This document shows, piece by piece, positions 52,250-60,689 of a stretch of 64,000 nucleotides of DNA. The stretch spans positions 1 through 64,000 of the forward strand of contig CALMMQ010000002.1 of the NCBI GenBank assembly GCA_937868725.1, read 5' to 3'. The stretch is from an uncultured Pleomorphomonas sp. GTDB taxonomy: Bacteria; Pseudomonadota; Alphaproteobacteria; Rhizobiales; Pleomorphomonadaceae. The number at the start of each line of letters is the position of its first letter. The first letter of the stretch is position 1. Below the pieces are notes generated by a model. The model worked only from the letters and a program-made list of their open reading frames with translations. It had not been told where the DNA came from and did not search any database. The position numbers and the translations under genes were made by a program.

Positions 52250-54028
52250 ATGGAGACCAGCCGACCTCAGGATGCCGATCGGCGCGACGGCGGGCGCATC
52301 CAGGCGCTACGCCGTCTCTTGCGCGTCTGGGTGCGGCGCGTTACCCGGCGCGGCTTGCCGGCTTGGCTGTTTTCCAGCCTGGCCCGCCGCATCATGGTGG
52401 TCAACCTGATCGCGCTGGTGGCGCTGGTGTCGGGCATCCTCGTGCTCAACCAGTTCCGCGCCGGCCTCATCGACGCCCGCGTCGAAAGCCTGCTCACCCA
52501 GGGCGAGATCATGGCCGGCGCCATCGCCGCCTCGGCGACGGTCGGACAGAACTCGATCAACATCGATCCGGAAAAGCTGCTGAAAATGCAGGCCGGCGAG
52601 CCGCCGCCGCCCTCCACCGACCTCGACAGCCTCGACTTCCCGATTTCGCCCGAACGCGTGGCGCCCTTGCTGCGTCGCCTCATCACGCCGACCAAGACGC
52701 GGGCGCGCATCTACGACCGCGACGGCTCGCTGATCCTCGATTCGCGCTTCCTCTATTCGCGCGGCCAAGTGCTGCGGTTCGATCTGCCGCCAGTCAAGCC
52801 GACGGCGCCGTCGGTGGTCGAGCAGGCGGTGGACGCGGTGACGTTCTGGATGCGCCGCGCCGACCTGCCGGTCTACAAGGAGCTGGGCGGCTCCAATGGG
52901 CGCGGCTACCCGGAAGTCGATACCGCCCTGTCGGGTTCGCCGGGCACGGTGGTCCGCGTCAACGAGGACGGCGAGATGGTCGTCTCGGTGGCCGTGCCGG
53001 TGCTGCGCTACGGCATCGTCGTCGGCAGCCTGCTGCTGTCGACCGAGGGTGGCGACATCGACGCCATCGTCTCGGCCGAGCGCTGGGGCATCGTGCGCGT
53101 CTTCCTGGTGGCGGCGCTGGTGACGCTGATGATGTCGCTGATGCTGGCCGGCACCATCGCCCGGCCGCTGCAGCGCCTTGCCGCCGCGGCCGACCGCATC
53201 CGCCGCGGGGTGCGCCAGCGCGAGGAGATCCCCTCCTTCGACCGCCAGGACGAGATCGGCGCCCTGGCCCGGTCGTTCCGCGACATGACCAACGCGCTCT
53301 ACATGCGCATGGACGCCACCGAAAGCTTCGCCGCCGACGTCGCCCACGAGCTCAAGAACCCGTTGACCTCGCTGCGTTCGGCCGTCGAGACGTTGCCGCT
53401 CGCCAAGTCCGACAACAGCCGTGCCCGGCTGCTGGAAATCATCCAGCACGATGTCAAGCGCCTCGACCGGCTGATCACCGACATCTCCGACGCCTCGCGC
53501 CTCGACGCCGAACTGGCGCGCGAGGACACCGACCTCATCGACGTCGCCCGCCTGCTCGACAGCGTGGTGACGCTGTCGCGTGAAGCGGGGCGGCATCAGG
53601 AGGTCGGCATCACGCTCAAGATCGACTTGGCCGGTGATCCCCGGCCGTTGGTGGTCTACGGCCACGACAGCCGCCTCGGCCAGGTGATCAACAACCTCGT
53701 CGACAATGCCAAGTCGTTCTCGCCGGCCGGTGCCGTGGTCAACGTCGTGGCGCGGCGGGCGGAAAACAGCGTCGAGATCATCGTCGACGACCATGGTCCG
53801 GGCATCCGGGCTGAGAACATCGAGCGCATCTTCGAGCGCTTCTACACCGACCGGCCCGACAGCGAGGGTTTCGGCAACAATTCCGGCCTCGGCCTGTCGA
53901 TCTCGCGCCAGATCGTCGAGGCCCATCGCGGCACGCTGGTGGCCTGCAACCGCAAGGACGACCCCGCCGATCCCGAGCACATCTCCGGCGCCCGCTTCGT
54001 GGTGACGCTGCCGGCAGACGCGCCATGA
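52250..54028 (+). CDS. chvG: Sensor histidine kinase ChvG (ExoS)
   Basis: Membrane sensor kinase of 592 residues. Two transmembrane helices (about residues 45-66 and 280-302) flank a periplasmic region of about 210 residues, which in rhizobia is bound by the ExoR repressor. A HAMP region follows (TIARPLQRLAAAADRIRRGV). The phosphoacceptor His366 is in SFAADVAHELKNPLTSLRSA. The ATPase domain has N, G1 and G2 boxes: VINNLVDNAKSFSP, IIVDDHGPGIRAENI, NNSGLGLSISRQIVEAHRG. The gene starts 19 bases after chvI and its stop overlaps hprK by four bases. ExoR itself is not in the window. Confidence 0.96.
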   Translation: METSRPQDADRRDGGRIQALRRLLRVWVRRVTRRGLPAWLFSSLARRIMVVNLIALVALVSGILVLNQFRAGLIDARVESLLTQGEIMAGAIAASATVGQNSINIDPEKLLKMQAGEPPPPSTDLDSLDFPISPERVAPLLRRLITPTKTRARIYDRDGSLILDSRFLYSRGQVLRFDLPPVKPTAPSVVEQAVDAVTFWMRRADLPVYKELGGSNGRGYPEVDTALSGSPGTVVRVNEDGEMVVSVAVPVLRYGIVVGSLLLSTEGGDIDAIVSAERWGIVRVFLVAALVTLMMSLMLAGTIARPLQRLAAAADRIRRGVRQREEIPSFDRQDEIGALARSFRDMTNALYMRMDATESFAADVAHELKNPLTSLRSAVETLPLAKSDNSRARLLEIIQHDVKRLDRLITDISDASRLDAELAREDTDLIDVARLLDSVVTLSREAGRHQEVGITLKIDLAGDPRPLVVYGHDSRLGQVINNLVDNAKSFSPAGAVVNVVARRAENSVEIIVDDHGPGIRAENIERIFERFYTDRPDSEGFGNNSGLGLSISRQIVEAHRGTLVACNRKDDPADPEHISGARFVVTLPADAP

Positions 54029-54483
54029 CAGCGCCCACCGTTCACGCCACCGCCATCGTCATCGGCGAGACCGGCGTGCTGATCCGTGGCCGCTCGGGCA
54101 GCGGCAAGTCGTCGCTGGCGCTGGCGTTGGTGGCGCGGGTGCGCCTCGCCGGTGGCTTCGCCGCCTTCGTCGCCGACGACCGCGTCGCCCTCGCACCGGC
54201 CGGTGGCCGGCTGATCGGACGGGCCCCCGCTACCATCGCCGGGCTGGCGGAACGGTACGGCCGTGGCATCGAAGCGGTCGACCACGTGCCGGCGGCGGTG
54301 ATCGGCCTTGTCGTCGACCTGGTCGAGGAAGCGGCGCTGGAGCGCCTGCCGGACCCCGAATCGTTGCGCATCGATATCGACGGCGTGGTGCTGGCGCGGC
54401 AGCCGGTACCAGCGCGGCGACCAGAACAGGCGATGGGCCTCATACTGTCGGCTTTGGCGTCGGCGGCGGCGAAACTCGCCTGA
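54025..54483 (+). CDS. hprK: HPr kinase/phosphorylase, short alphaproteobacterial form
   Basis: Phosphorylates and dephosphorylates HPr on a Ser in response to metabolites. It has only 152 residues, lacking the N-terminal domain of the Gram-positive enzyme, as is usual in alphaproteobacteria. The P-loop GRSGSGKSSLALALVARVRL lies at residues 22-41; AAFVADDRVALAPAGGRLIG supplies the acidic box and GLAERYGRGIEAVDHVPAA the second conserved block. ATG 54025 overlaps the chvG stop by four bases, so kinase and two-component sensor are made together. Downstream, after a 253-base gap, come EIIA and HPr. Confidence 0.94.
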   Translation: MTAPTVHATAIVIGETGVLIRGRSGSGKSSLALALVARVRLAGGFAAFVADDRVALAPAGGRLIGRAPATIAGLAERYGRGIEAVDHVPAAVIGLVVDLVEEAALERLPDPESLRIDIDGVVLARQPVPARRPEQAMGLILSALASAAAKLA

Positions 54484-54736
54484 GGACAAGCCCCGACCCG
54501 AACGCGCCCGGCTGGAAATGCGGGATTCCCTCGGCTATATTATGGCCGAAATGCGGCCTCACCTGACCGCGTTTCGCCTCGCCGACACCGGCCCGACGGC
54601 GCGCTGGTTGGTGAATCGTTGCGTTTTTCTCTTGAATCCTTGTAACTTCTGGTGAAGATGTGGCCGGCCCGGCGTGGAGCTCGACGAACATGGATGACGG
54701 TATTTTGCGCGCAAATATGTGGGATCGGGCTCACTC
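54484..54736 (+). promoter_or_regulatory. Gap between hprK and the PTS EIIA gene, possible internal promoter
   Basis: A 253-base interval that breaks an otherwise coupled block. Locally AT-rich sequence at about 54612-54650 contains TTGCGT at 54620-54625 followed by TGTAAC about 16 bases later, a weak promoter match. No family-like ORF is visible here. It suggests EIIA and HPr are also transcribed separately from chvIG-hprK. Confidence 0.35.
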
Positions 54737-55141
54737 ATGATCGGGCTGGTTCTGGTGACCCATGGCCGATTGGCCGACGAGTTTCGCGCAGCGCTGGAAC
54801 ATGTCGTCGGGCCGCAGTCGGATTTTGAGACCATTTGCATCGGCCCCGACGACGACATGGAACAGCGGCGGTCCGACATCATTGCGGCCGTCGGCCGGGT
54901 CAACACTGGCAGCGGCGTCATCCTTCTGACCGACATGTTCGGTGGCACGCCGTCCAATCTCGCCATCTCGGTGATGGACATCGGCGACGTCGAGGTCATC
55001 GCCGGCGTCAACCTGCCCATGCTCGTCAAGCTCGCCACCGTCCGCAAGGACGACCACAGCCTCGCCGAAACGGTCACCGAGGCACGCGATGCCGGGCGCA
55101 AATACATTTCGGTGGCCAGTCAGGTACTTGCCGGATCATGA
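54737..55141 (+). CDS. PTS EIIA component, mannose/fructose (ManX) family
   Basis: Soluble phosphocarrier of 134 residues of the PTS EIIA-Man type: MIGLVLVTHGRLADEFRAAL with the phosphoacceptor His9, then VILLTDMFGGTPSNLAISVM, VEVIAGVNLPMLVKLATVRK and DAGRKYISVASQ. No membrane EIIC or EIID partner and no sugar-specific EIIB is nearby; in alphaproteobacteria this branch is considered regulatory (PTS without sugar transport), signalling with HPr, HprK and EI-Ntr. Start ATG 54737 is preceded by a short in-frame extension from GTG 54719 that looks spurious. The stop overlaps the HPr ATG by four bases. Confidence 0.94.
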   Translation: MIGLVLVTHGRLADEFRAALEHVVGPQSDFETICIGPDDDMEQRRSDIIAAVGRVNTGSGVILLTDMFGGTPSNLAISVMDIGDVEVIAGVNLPMLVKLATVRKDDHSLAETVTEARDAGRKYISVASQVLAGS

Positions 55142-55431
55142 CAGACGAAAGCGGCGCCGATTCCTTCGTTCGCGACATCAAGATCCTCAACAAGAAGGGT
55201 TTGCACGCACGGGCATCGGCCAAGTTCGTCCAGTGCGTCGAACGGTTCGACGCCGAGGTCTGGGTGAGCAAGGACGGCCAGTCGGTCAACGGCACGTCGA
55301 TCATGGGGCTGATGATGCTGGCCGCCGGCATCGGTTCGTTCATCGAGGTGCGCACTTCCGGCGCCGAAGCCGGCACCGTGCTGGAGGCCCTGGCGGCGCT
55401 GATCAACGATCGCTTCGGCGAAGGCGAATGA
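55138..55431 (+). CDS. ptsH: Phosphocarrier protein HPr
   Basis: PTS phosphocarrier of 97 residues. The EI-dependent His is in ILNKKGLHARASAKFVQCVE (His23), and the HprK target Ser54 in SVNGTSIMGLMMLAAG. It has an extra N-terminal stretch of about eight residues relative to Gram-positive HPr. The coupling with EIIA upstream and with a GNAT gene downstream (4-base overlap) forms a tight unit. EI (ptsP/ptsI) is not in the window. Ser-phosphorylation by the short HprK upstream would modulate regulation rather than sugar uptake. Confidence 0.95.
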   Translation: MTDESGADSFVRDIKILNKKGLHARASAKFVQCVERFDAEVWVSKDGQSVNGTSIMGLMMLAAGIGSFIEVRTSGAEAGTVLEALAALINDRFGEGE

Positions 55432-55946
55432 CGCCGGACGCGCCGGTGCTGACGGTCGTTCCGGCCAGTGCCGAACTCTGCGCCGATCTGCCCAACTGGT
55501 TCGCCGATGCCGTGGAGCTGGCGACCTGGGGCGGCCCTGGTCTCGACTTTCCCCTGACGCCGACGGCCATCGCCGCCATGCTGGCCGAAGCCGCCTGCCA
55601 ACCGCCCGCACGGTTGTCGTTCTGCGGTGTCGTGGCTGGCGAGGTCGTCGCCCACGCCCAGCTGGCCCTCGACTGGACCAATGGCGTCGCCCGGCTCGGG
55701 CGTGTGGCCCTCAAGCCGGCGGCGCGCCGCCACGGCCTCGCCCGGCCGTTCCTGCGGCAGGTCATGGCCCGTCTGGCGCCGCTCGGCGACTTCCCCCGCC
55801 TCGAACTCAACGTCTACACCTTCAACCACCGCGCCATGGCGCTCTACGAAAGCCTGGGGTTCGAACGCGAAGGGGTGCGGCGCTCCTCGGCCCGGGTCGG
55901 TCAGGCACGCTGGGACACGGCCATCTACGCCATCATCACCGGCTGA
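55428..55946 (+). CDS. GNAT-family acetyltransferase
   Basis: Protein of 172 residues with a GNAT fold: residues about 20-70 are N-terminal, the beta-4/acetyl-CoA section is WTNGVARLGRVALKPAARRH and RHGLARPFLRQVMARLAPLG, and the C-terminal LELNVYTFNHRAMALYESLG, LGFEREGVRRSSARVG carries motif B. The layout (Asn-His-Arg-Ala, then Tyr-Glu-Ser-Leu-Gly-Phe) is typical of amino-group acetylases of unknown target. ATG 55428 overlaps the HPr stop by four bases. It is convergent with mutL (11-base gap). Confidence 0.88.
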   Translation: MTPDAPVLTVVPASAELCADLPNWFADAVELATWGGPGLDFPLTPTAIAAMLAEAACQPPARLSFCGVVAGEVVAHAQLALDWTNGVARLGRVALKPAARRHGLARPFLRQVMARLAPLGDFPRLELNVYTFNHRAMALYESLGFEREGVRRSSARVGQARWDTAIYAIITG

Positions 55947-55957
55947 GCGTTCGCGCC

Positions 55958-57847
55958 TCAGCGGCGGCCGAACAGCCGCTCGATATCGGCGAGGCGCAGC
56001 TCGACGAAGGTCGGCCGGCCGTGGTTGCACTGGCCGGAGGAGGGCACCGCCTCCATCTCGCGCAGCAAGGCGTCCATTTCCTCAAGCTTGAGGCGGCGCC
56101 CGGCCCGCACCGAGCCGTGGCAAGCCATGGTGGCGGCGATGTGGTCGAGCTTTTCCCTGAGCCGGGTAGCCTGATCCCATTCGGCCAGGTCGTCGGCGAT
56201 GTCGCGCACCAACGCCGTCACGTCGGACTTGCCGATCAGTGCCGGCACTTCCCGCACGGCGACGGCGCCCGGCCCGAAGCTCTCGACCACCAGACCGAAC
56301 TCGGCCAGTTCGCCGGCCCGTTCCACCAGCCGGTCGACGTCGGCCTCGGCCATGTCGATGATCTCGGGAATGAGCAGCAGCTGCCGCTCGACACCGCGGG
56401 CGATGGTCGCCTTGAGCCGCTCGTAGACAAGGCGCTCATGGGCGGCGTGCTGATCGACGATGACCAGCCCGGCCTCGGTCTGGGCGACGATGTAGGTCTC
56501 GTGAATCTGGGCGCGCGGCGCGCCGAGCGGCCGCGCCTGCCGTTCCGGCTCGACGGACGCGGCTCCGGGGCGGGCATCGGCGGCCACCGCCTCGCGCACC
56601 ACGTCAAAGCGGGCCTGGGCCGGCTCGGCAAAGCCGGCGCCATAGCCGTCGGCCGCCTCAGTGGGCGCATCGGCGAAGTCGCGGCTTTCGGCAAGCGCGG
56701 CGTCGGCGAGCGGACGCTCCGGCGCCGTCCGCCAGTCGAAGGCAGCTGGCCGGCTGCTGCCGCCATAGACCGAGCCGCTGCCGCCCGGACGCGGCCGGGC
56801 CGACAGCGCCAGGGCGTCAAGCGTGGCGGCGTTGTTGGTGGTGGCGGCGCGCGGACCAGCCTCGGCCAGCGCCCGGCGCAGGGCGCCGACGATCAGGCCG
56901 CGCACCAGACCGGGGTCGCGAAAGCGGACGTCGGCCTTGGTCGGATGGACGTTGACGTCCACCTCGTGCGGATCGAGATCGACGAACAGCACGGCAGCCG
57001 GAAAGCGGTCGCGGGCCATGACGTCGGCATAGCCGGCCCGGATGGCGCCGATCAGCAGCTTGTCGCGCACCGGCCGGCCGTTGACGAACAGGAACTGATA
57101 TTGGGCGTTGGCCTTCTGGTAGGTGCCGAGCCCGGCGAGACCGGAGAGGCGGACACCCTCGCGGCCGACATCGACGGGAATCGAGTTCTCGGCGAAATCG
57201 CGGCCCATGACCTGCAGCGCGCGGGCGCGGAAATCGCCGGCCGCCAGACCGGGATAGTCGAGCGGCGAACGGTCGGCGCCGTTGATCGAGAAACGGATTT
57301 CCGGGTGGGCCAGAGCGAGACGCTTGACCACGTCGGTGACGGCGCCCGCCTCCGCCCGTTCGGTCTTGAGGAACTTGAGGCGGGCCGGCGTCGAGAAGAA
57401 CAGGTTGCGCACCTCGACGCGCGTGCCGGCGGAGAGCCCCACCGGTTCGATGTCGCCGCGCGCCCCGCCACTCACCGTCAGCGACCAGCCGTGCGCCTCG
57501 GAGGCGTGGCGCGTCTCGATGCGAAGTTCGGCCACAGAACCGATGGAGGGCAGCGCTTCGCCACGGAAGCCGAGCGTGCGGATATCGAACAGATCGTTTT
57601 CATCGAGCTTTGAGGTGCAATGGCGCTCGACGGCCAGTTCGAGATCGGCGGCCGTCATGCCGGCGCCGTCATCGCTGACACGCAGCAGCGTCTTGCCGCC
57701 ACCGGCCGTCACCACCTCGATGCGGCCGGCGCCGGCGTCGATGGCGTTCTCGATCAGCTCCTTGGCGACACTGGCCGGCCGTTCGATCACCTCGCCGGCG
57801 GCGATGCGGTTGATGGTGACGGGAGAAAGCTGACGGATGATCGGCAT
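55958..57847 (-). CDS. mutL: DNA mismatch repair protein MutL
   Basis: Mismatch repair ATPase of 629 residues. The GHKL ATPase motifs are [20 protein letters not shown] (motif I region), [35 protein letters not shown] (motif II) and [20 protein letters not shown] (motif III). The C-terminal dimerisation domain from about residue 440 contains [20 protein letters not shown] and [15 protein letters not shown] Pro/Ala-rich linker lies between. ATG 57847 gives [18 protein letters not shown]. The C-terminal [20 protein letters not shown] is conserved; the endonuclease DQHA motif is present and so may be active in this MutL. Convergent with the GNAT gene. Confidence 0.97.
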   Translation of the reverse strand: MPIIRQLSPVTINRIAAGEVIERPASVAKELIENAIDAGAGRIEVVTAGGGKTLLRVSDDGAGMTAADLELAVERHCTSKLDENDLFDIRTLGFRGEALPSIGSVAELRIETRHASEAHGWSLTVSGGARGDIEPVGLSAGTRVEVRNLFFSTPARLKFLKTERAEAGAVTDVVKRLALAHPEIRFSINGADRSPLDYPGLAAGDFRARALQVMGRDFAENSIPVDVGREGVRLSGLAGLGTYQKANAQYQFLFVNGRPVRDKLLIGAIRAGYADVMARDRFPAAVLFVDLDPHEVDVNVHPTKADVRFRDPGLVRGLIVGALRRALAEAGPRAATTNNAATLDALALSARPRPGGSGSVYGGSSRPAAFDWRTAPERPLADAALAESRDFADAPTEAADGYGAGFAEPAQARFDVVREAVAADARPGAASVEPERQARPLGAPRAQIHETYIVAQTEAGLVIVDQHAAHERLVYERLKATIARGVERQLLLIPEIIDMAEADVDRLVERAGELAEFGLVVESFGPGAVAVREVPALIGKSDVTALVRDIADDLAEWDQATRLREKLDHIAATMACHGSVRAGRRLKLEEMDALLREMEAVPSSGQCNHGRPTFVELRLADIERLFGRR

Positions 57848-58063
57848 GGCCAGGACAAGAATCGCGCGCGCTATTGAGGGTCAAGGGCTGATCATCACCC
57901 GAAACGGCCGGCCTCGCCAGCCCCCAGCGCGGCGCTGCGCACAGGCGCGCGTGCGATTGGACCGGCCTGCGGCTTGACCGGCATACGACGTTCGGCCTAT
58001 TGCTGCGCCGCTGGCGCCGTGGGCGCCGGTCCCGCCCGCTGGCTTCCGACGCACCGAGCTCCC

Positions 58064-58927
58064 ATGCAGACGATCGACCTGATAGACGGCCTGTCGGCGC
58101 TCGCCGATGACTACGACGGCATCATTTCCGATGTCTGGGGCGTGCTCTATGACGGTGTCGAGGGCATACCCGACGCCATCGCGGCGCTGGCCAAGGCGCG
58201 GGCGGCCGGCCTCAAGGTGGTGCTGATCACCAACGCGCCGCGCCGGTCGGCGGCCATTCTCGGCGAGCTCAAGCGCTTCGGCGTCGACGACAGCATGACC
58301 GACGCCATCGTCACCTCCGGCGACGTCTGCCGCGGCCTGCTGGCCGGCGAGCGGCGCAGGCGCGCCCTGCACATCGGCATCGCCGGCAATCTTGAAGTGC
58401 TGGACGGTCTCGACGTCGAGCTCGTCGACGAGGCGACGGCCGAATACGTCATCTGCACCTCGCTCATCGACGACGAGCACGAGACGCCTGACGACTACCG
58501 GTCGCGCTTCGCCCGGCTGATCGCCCGGGGTCTGCCACTCTACTGCTTCAATCCCGACATCGTCGTCGAGCGCGGCGACCGGCTGGTCTACTGCGCCGGC
58601 GCGCTGGCCGCCGTCTACGCCGAACTCGGCGGTGAAGTGATCTATGGCGGCAAGCCGCACAGGCCGATCTACGACGCTGCCCTCGCCGCCCTGTCGGCCA
58701 AGTTCGGTGGCGCCATCGACCGGCGGCGCGTGCTGGCCATCGGCGACGGCCTGCCGACCGACATCCGCGGCGCGTACGCCCAGAACCTCGATGTGCTGAT
58801 GGTGACGAGCGGCATCCACGCCGCCGATTTCGGCGACGTCGACCGTCCAGACCTCGGGCGCGTGACGGCCCGCCTCGCCGCCGAGGGGCTGGCGGCCCGG
58901 GCCGCCATCGTCAGCTTGCGCTGGTGA
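58064..58927 (+). CDS. HAD-superfamily class IIA hydrolase (TIGR01459-like)
   Basis: Protein of 287 residues. Motif I is GIISDVWGVLYDGVEGIPDA (Asp-x-Trp, the second Asp replaced by Trp as in this subgroup), motif II is VLITNAPRRSAAILGELKRF, and C-terminal motifs are [20 protein letters not shown] and VLAIGDGLPTDIRGAYAQNL. Class IIA HADs such as NagD and PNPase-like enzymes fit. TIGR01459 members are common in alphaproteobacteria, often near ribF. The ATG at 58064 starts the conserved block; no strong ribosome binding site is visible. It is convergent with cheZ across a hairpin terminator. Confidence 0.88.
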   Translation: MQTIDLIDGLSALADDYDGIISDVWGVLYDGVEGIPDAIAALAKARAAGLKVVLITNAPRRSAAILGELKRFGVDDSMTDAIVTSGDVCRGLLAGERRRRALHIGIAGNLEVLDGLDVELVDEATAEYVICTSLIDDEHETPDDYRSRFARLIARGLPLYCFNPDIVVERGDRLVYCAGALAAVYAELGGEVIYGGKPHRPIYDAALAALSAKFGGAIDRRRVLAIGDGLPTDIRGAYAQNLDVLMVTSGIHAADFGDVDRPDLGRVTARLAAEGLAARAAIVSLRW

Positions 58928-58930
58928 CGC

Positions 58931-58954
58931 AAAAGCCTCCGCCGGGGCGGAGGC
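58931..58954 (-). terminator. Rho-independent terminator of cheZ
   Basis: Perfect 8-bp arms GCCTCCGC (58935-58942) and GCGGAGGC (58947-58954) with a 4-base loop. On the minus strand the hairpin is followed by TTTTGCG. It lies 28 bases past the cheZ stop, and between the two convergent stops, so it may also limit read-through from the plus strand. Confidence 0.8.
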
Positions 58955-58981
58955 CGTGCCGAATTCCGTTATCGGGAGGGC

Positions 58982-59617
58982 TCAGAACAGGGCGTCGATA
59001 TCGTCCTGGCTGACGCCTTCGCCCTTGAACTGCGGGCCGTGCAGCATGAGATCGCGCGCCCGCTTCTCGGCCTCGGACTCCTCGGCCGGCAGATCGGCGA
59101 TCTTCATGATCTTGAGCTTGTCGACGAGGGTGGTGATGCGCTTGTCGAGGGCGTTCAGCGTCGTCACGACCTTGGAGATGCGCTGACCGGTGATGTCCTG
59201 GAACGAGCAGGCCTGGAAGATTTCCGTCACCTTCTCGCCAACCAGCACCTGGAAGGCGTCGATCTCGTTGGGATCGGCCCCCATGATCTCCTCGGCCGCC
59301 GACATGATGGTGTTGGTGGCTTCCTCGGTGGCTTCGACGATGGCGTCGAGTTCACGACCGGCCATCGGAATGTGCTCGTTGCGCATGTCCGTCAGGTTGA
59401 GACGGCACAACTCGTCCTTCATGTTGGCGATCTCGCGCGCCATGGCGCCGAGCTCGGAGTAGACCGACAGGTCCATCGACTTGAAGAACTGCTGGAAGCC
59501 CTCGGCCATCAGCTCGGCGAGCTGCATGACGTCTTCAAGCGAGACGTCCTCAGGCTTGCGTTCGTTGCGCAGGAAGGCAATGACCTTGGCCACGTGATCG
59601 GCGGACATGTTCGACAT
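58982..59617 (-). CDS. cheZ: CheZ-type chemotaxis phosphatase
   Basis: Dephosphorylates CheY-P. It has 211 residues, mostly helical. The phosphatase motif is in FQACSFQDITGQRISKVVTT (Gln-Asp-x-Thr-Gly-Gln at about 140-148), which inserts the catalytic Gln into CheY. The C-terminal VSQDDIDALF matches the CheY-docking peptide. MSNMSADHVAKVIAFLRNER opens the protein; an alternative ATG lies three codons later (SAD). It is downstream of cheY on the same strand, separated by 207 bases with two hairpins. Some flagellated rhizobia lack CheZ, so its presence here is notable. Confidence 0.9.
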   Translation of the reverse strand: MSNMSADHVAKVIAFLRNERKPEDVSLEDVMQLAELMAEGFQQFFKSMDLSVYSELGAMAREIANMKDELCRLNLTDMRNEHIPMAGRELDAIVEATEEATNTIMSAAEEIMGADPNEIDAFQVLVGEKVTEIFQACSFQDITGQRISKVVTTLNALDKRITTLVDKLKIMKIADLPAEESEAEKRARDLMLHGPQFKGEGVSQDDIDALF

Positions 59618-59824
59618 GGTGTAAGACCTCGATGTCCAAGCCGAACGTTCGGACCGCTGGCGGCAACCGTCATCGATCGCCGTTTCCCCGTCGGCATTTT
59701 GTCCGGCGACCGAATGTGCGGCTGTTGTCCGCGCCGGAGGCGGCGCTCCCTTTGGGAACGCGCCGGCCGGAACTCCTCCTCCGGTCCGATGGACCCGGAG
59801 GAGCCTTGCGGTCGGTCCCGAGCG
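59618..59824 (-). other. Intercistronic region between cheY and cheZ with two stem-loops
   Basis: Read on the minus strand it first forms a stem of about 12 bp with a single bulge (59776-59803, arms CTCCTCCGG-TCC and GGA-C-CCGGAGGAG) and then a second stem with small bulges (59742-59764, GGCGC.CCC / GGG.GCGCC). No T-run follows either. They may stop exonucleases or set unequal cheY and cheZ levels. No gene is seen. Confidence 0.4.
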
Positions 59825-60208
59825 TCAGTCGCCGAAGACCGCCTCGATCTTGCTCTTCAGCGTCGGAGCGTTGAAGGGCTTGACGATGTAGTTGTTCACG
59901 CCGGCCTTCTTGGCGGCGATGACGTTCTCGGTCTTGGACTCGGCCGTCACCATGATGAACGGCGTCTTGGCCAGCGACGAGTCGGAGCGAACCTGCTTGA
60001 GCAGTTCGTAGCCGGTCATCGGCTCCATGTTCCAGTCGGAGATGACGAGACCGTAGCGACGGTCCTTCATCTTGCCGAGCGCTTCGGTGCCGTCGGACGC
60101 CTCGTCGACGTCCTCGAAGCCGAGCTGCTTCAGAAGGTTCCTGATGATGCGGATCATGGTCTTGTAATCGTCGACCACCAGGACCGGAATCGATGTATCC
60201 AGTGCCAT
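59825..60208 (-). CDS. cheY: Chemotaxis response regulator CheY
   Basis: Single-domain receiver of 127 residues. Acidic pair Asp13-Asp14 in PVLVVDDYKTMIRIIRNLL, phosphoacceptor Asp58 in YGLVISDWNMEPMTGYELLK, Thr in MVTAESKTENVIAAKKAGV and Lys in NYIVKPFNAPTLKSKIEAVF. It lacks any output domain, so signal output is by binding FliM or a partner. The ATG at 60208 has GGAG seven bases upstream. No cheA, cheW or receptor is in the window, so this is an orphan pair with cheZ. Confidence 0.96.
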   Translation of the reverse strand: MALDTSIPVLVVDDYKTMIRIIRNLLKQLGFEDVDEASDGTEALGKMKDRRYGLVISDWNMEPMTGYELLKQVRSDSSLAKTPFIMVTAESKTENVIAAKKAGVNNYIVKPFNAPTLKSKIEAVFGD

Positions 60209-60689
60209 CGCTTACTCCAAACTGCCGCGGCGCCACCCGCGCCTCGATGACCAGCCATGTCACACGGGAGGGTGATGCCTCCCCGTAGGGCAACCCGTGC
60301 ATATGTCTGAACATACAGGATGGACCTGAAAAGTCGGTTAATTCAGCGCCTATGGCCGGATCGGCAGAGACCGCGATTCACGAAACAATTGATTTACCAT
60401 GAGATTTCTGAATGAATCGATTTTTCGGCACAAACCCGGATGTTTTTCAGAAAATTGATGTTCCGCGGACGCCTCGTCCGTTTACGCTCCGCCAACCATG
60501 CCGGCAGGTCGAGGGGCGGCGCGTCCGGTTTTCGGCAGAAGTGAGCCTGCGGGCCGACACTCGCCGTGCGTGCGCCGGCGCAGCCACCCTTGACCGGCGG
60601 ACCGCGTCGGGGCACGGTCGCGCCGACAAACCGCGGCCCCATGCGTCGTTGGCCGCGCCGGCTCCACCTGGAAAGCTCCGCCCACCACC
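60209..60689. other. Divergent intergenic region between cheY and ribF
   Basis: Stretch of 481 bases. It is AT-rich at about 60360-60460 (ATTTACCATGAGATTTCTGAA, then TTTTTCGGCACAAACC), which probably holds the cheY promoter, and GC-rich toward ribF. No convincing ORF is present; minus-strand frames through here are shadows with low-complexity content. No -35/-10 pair was assigned. Confidence 0.3.
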
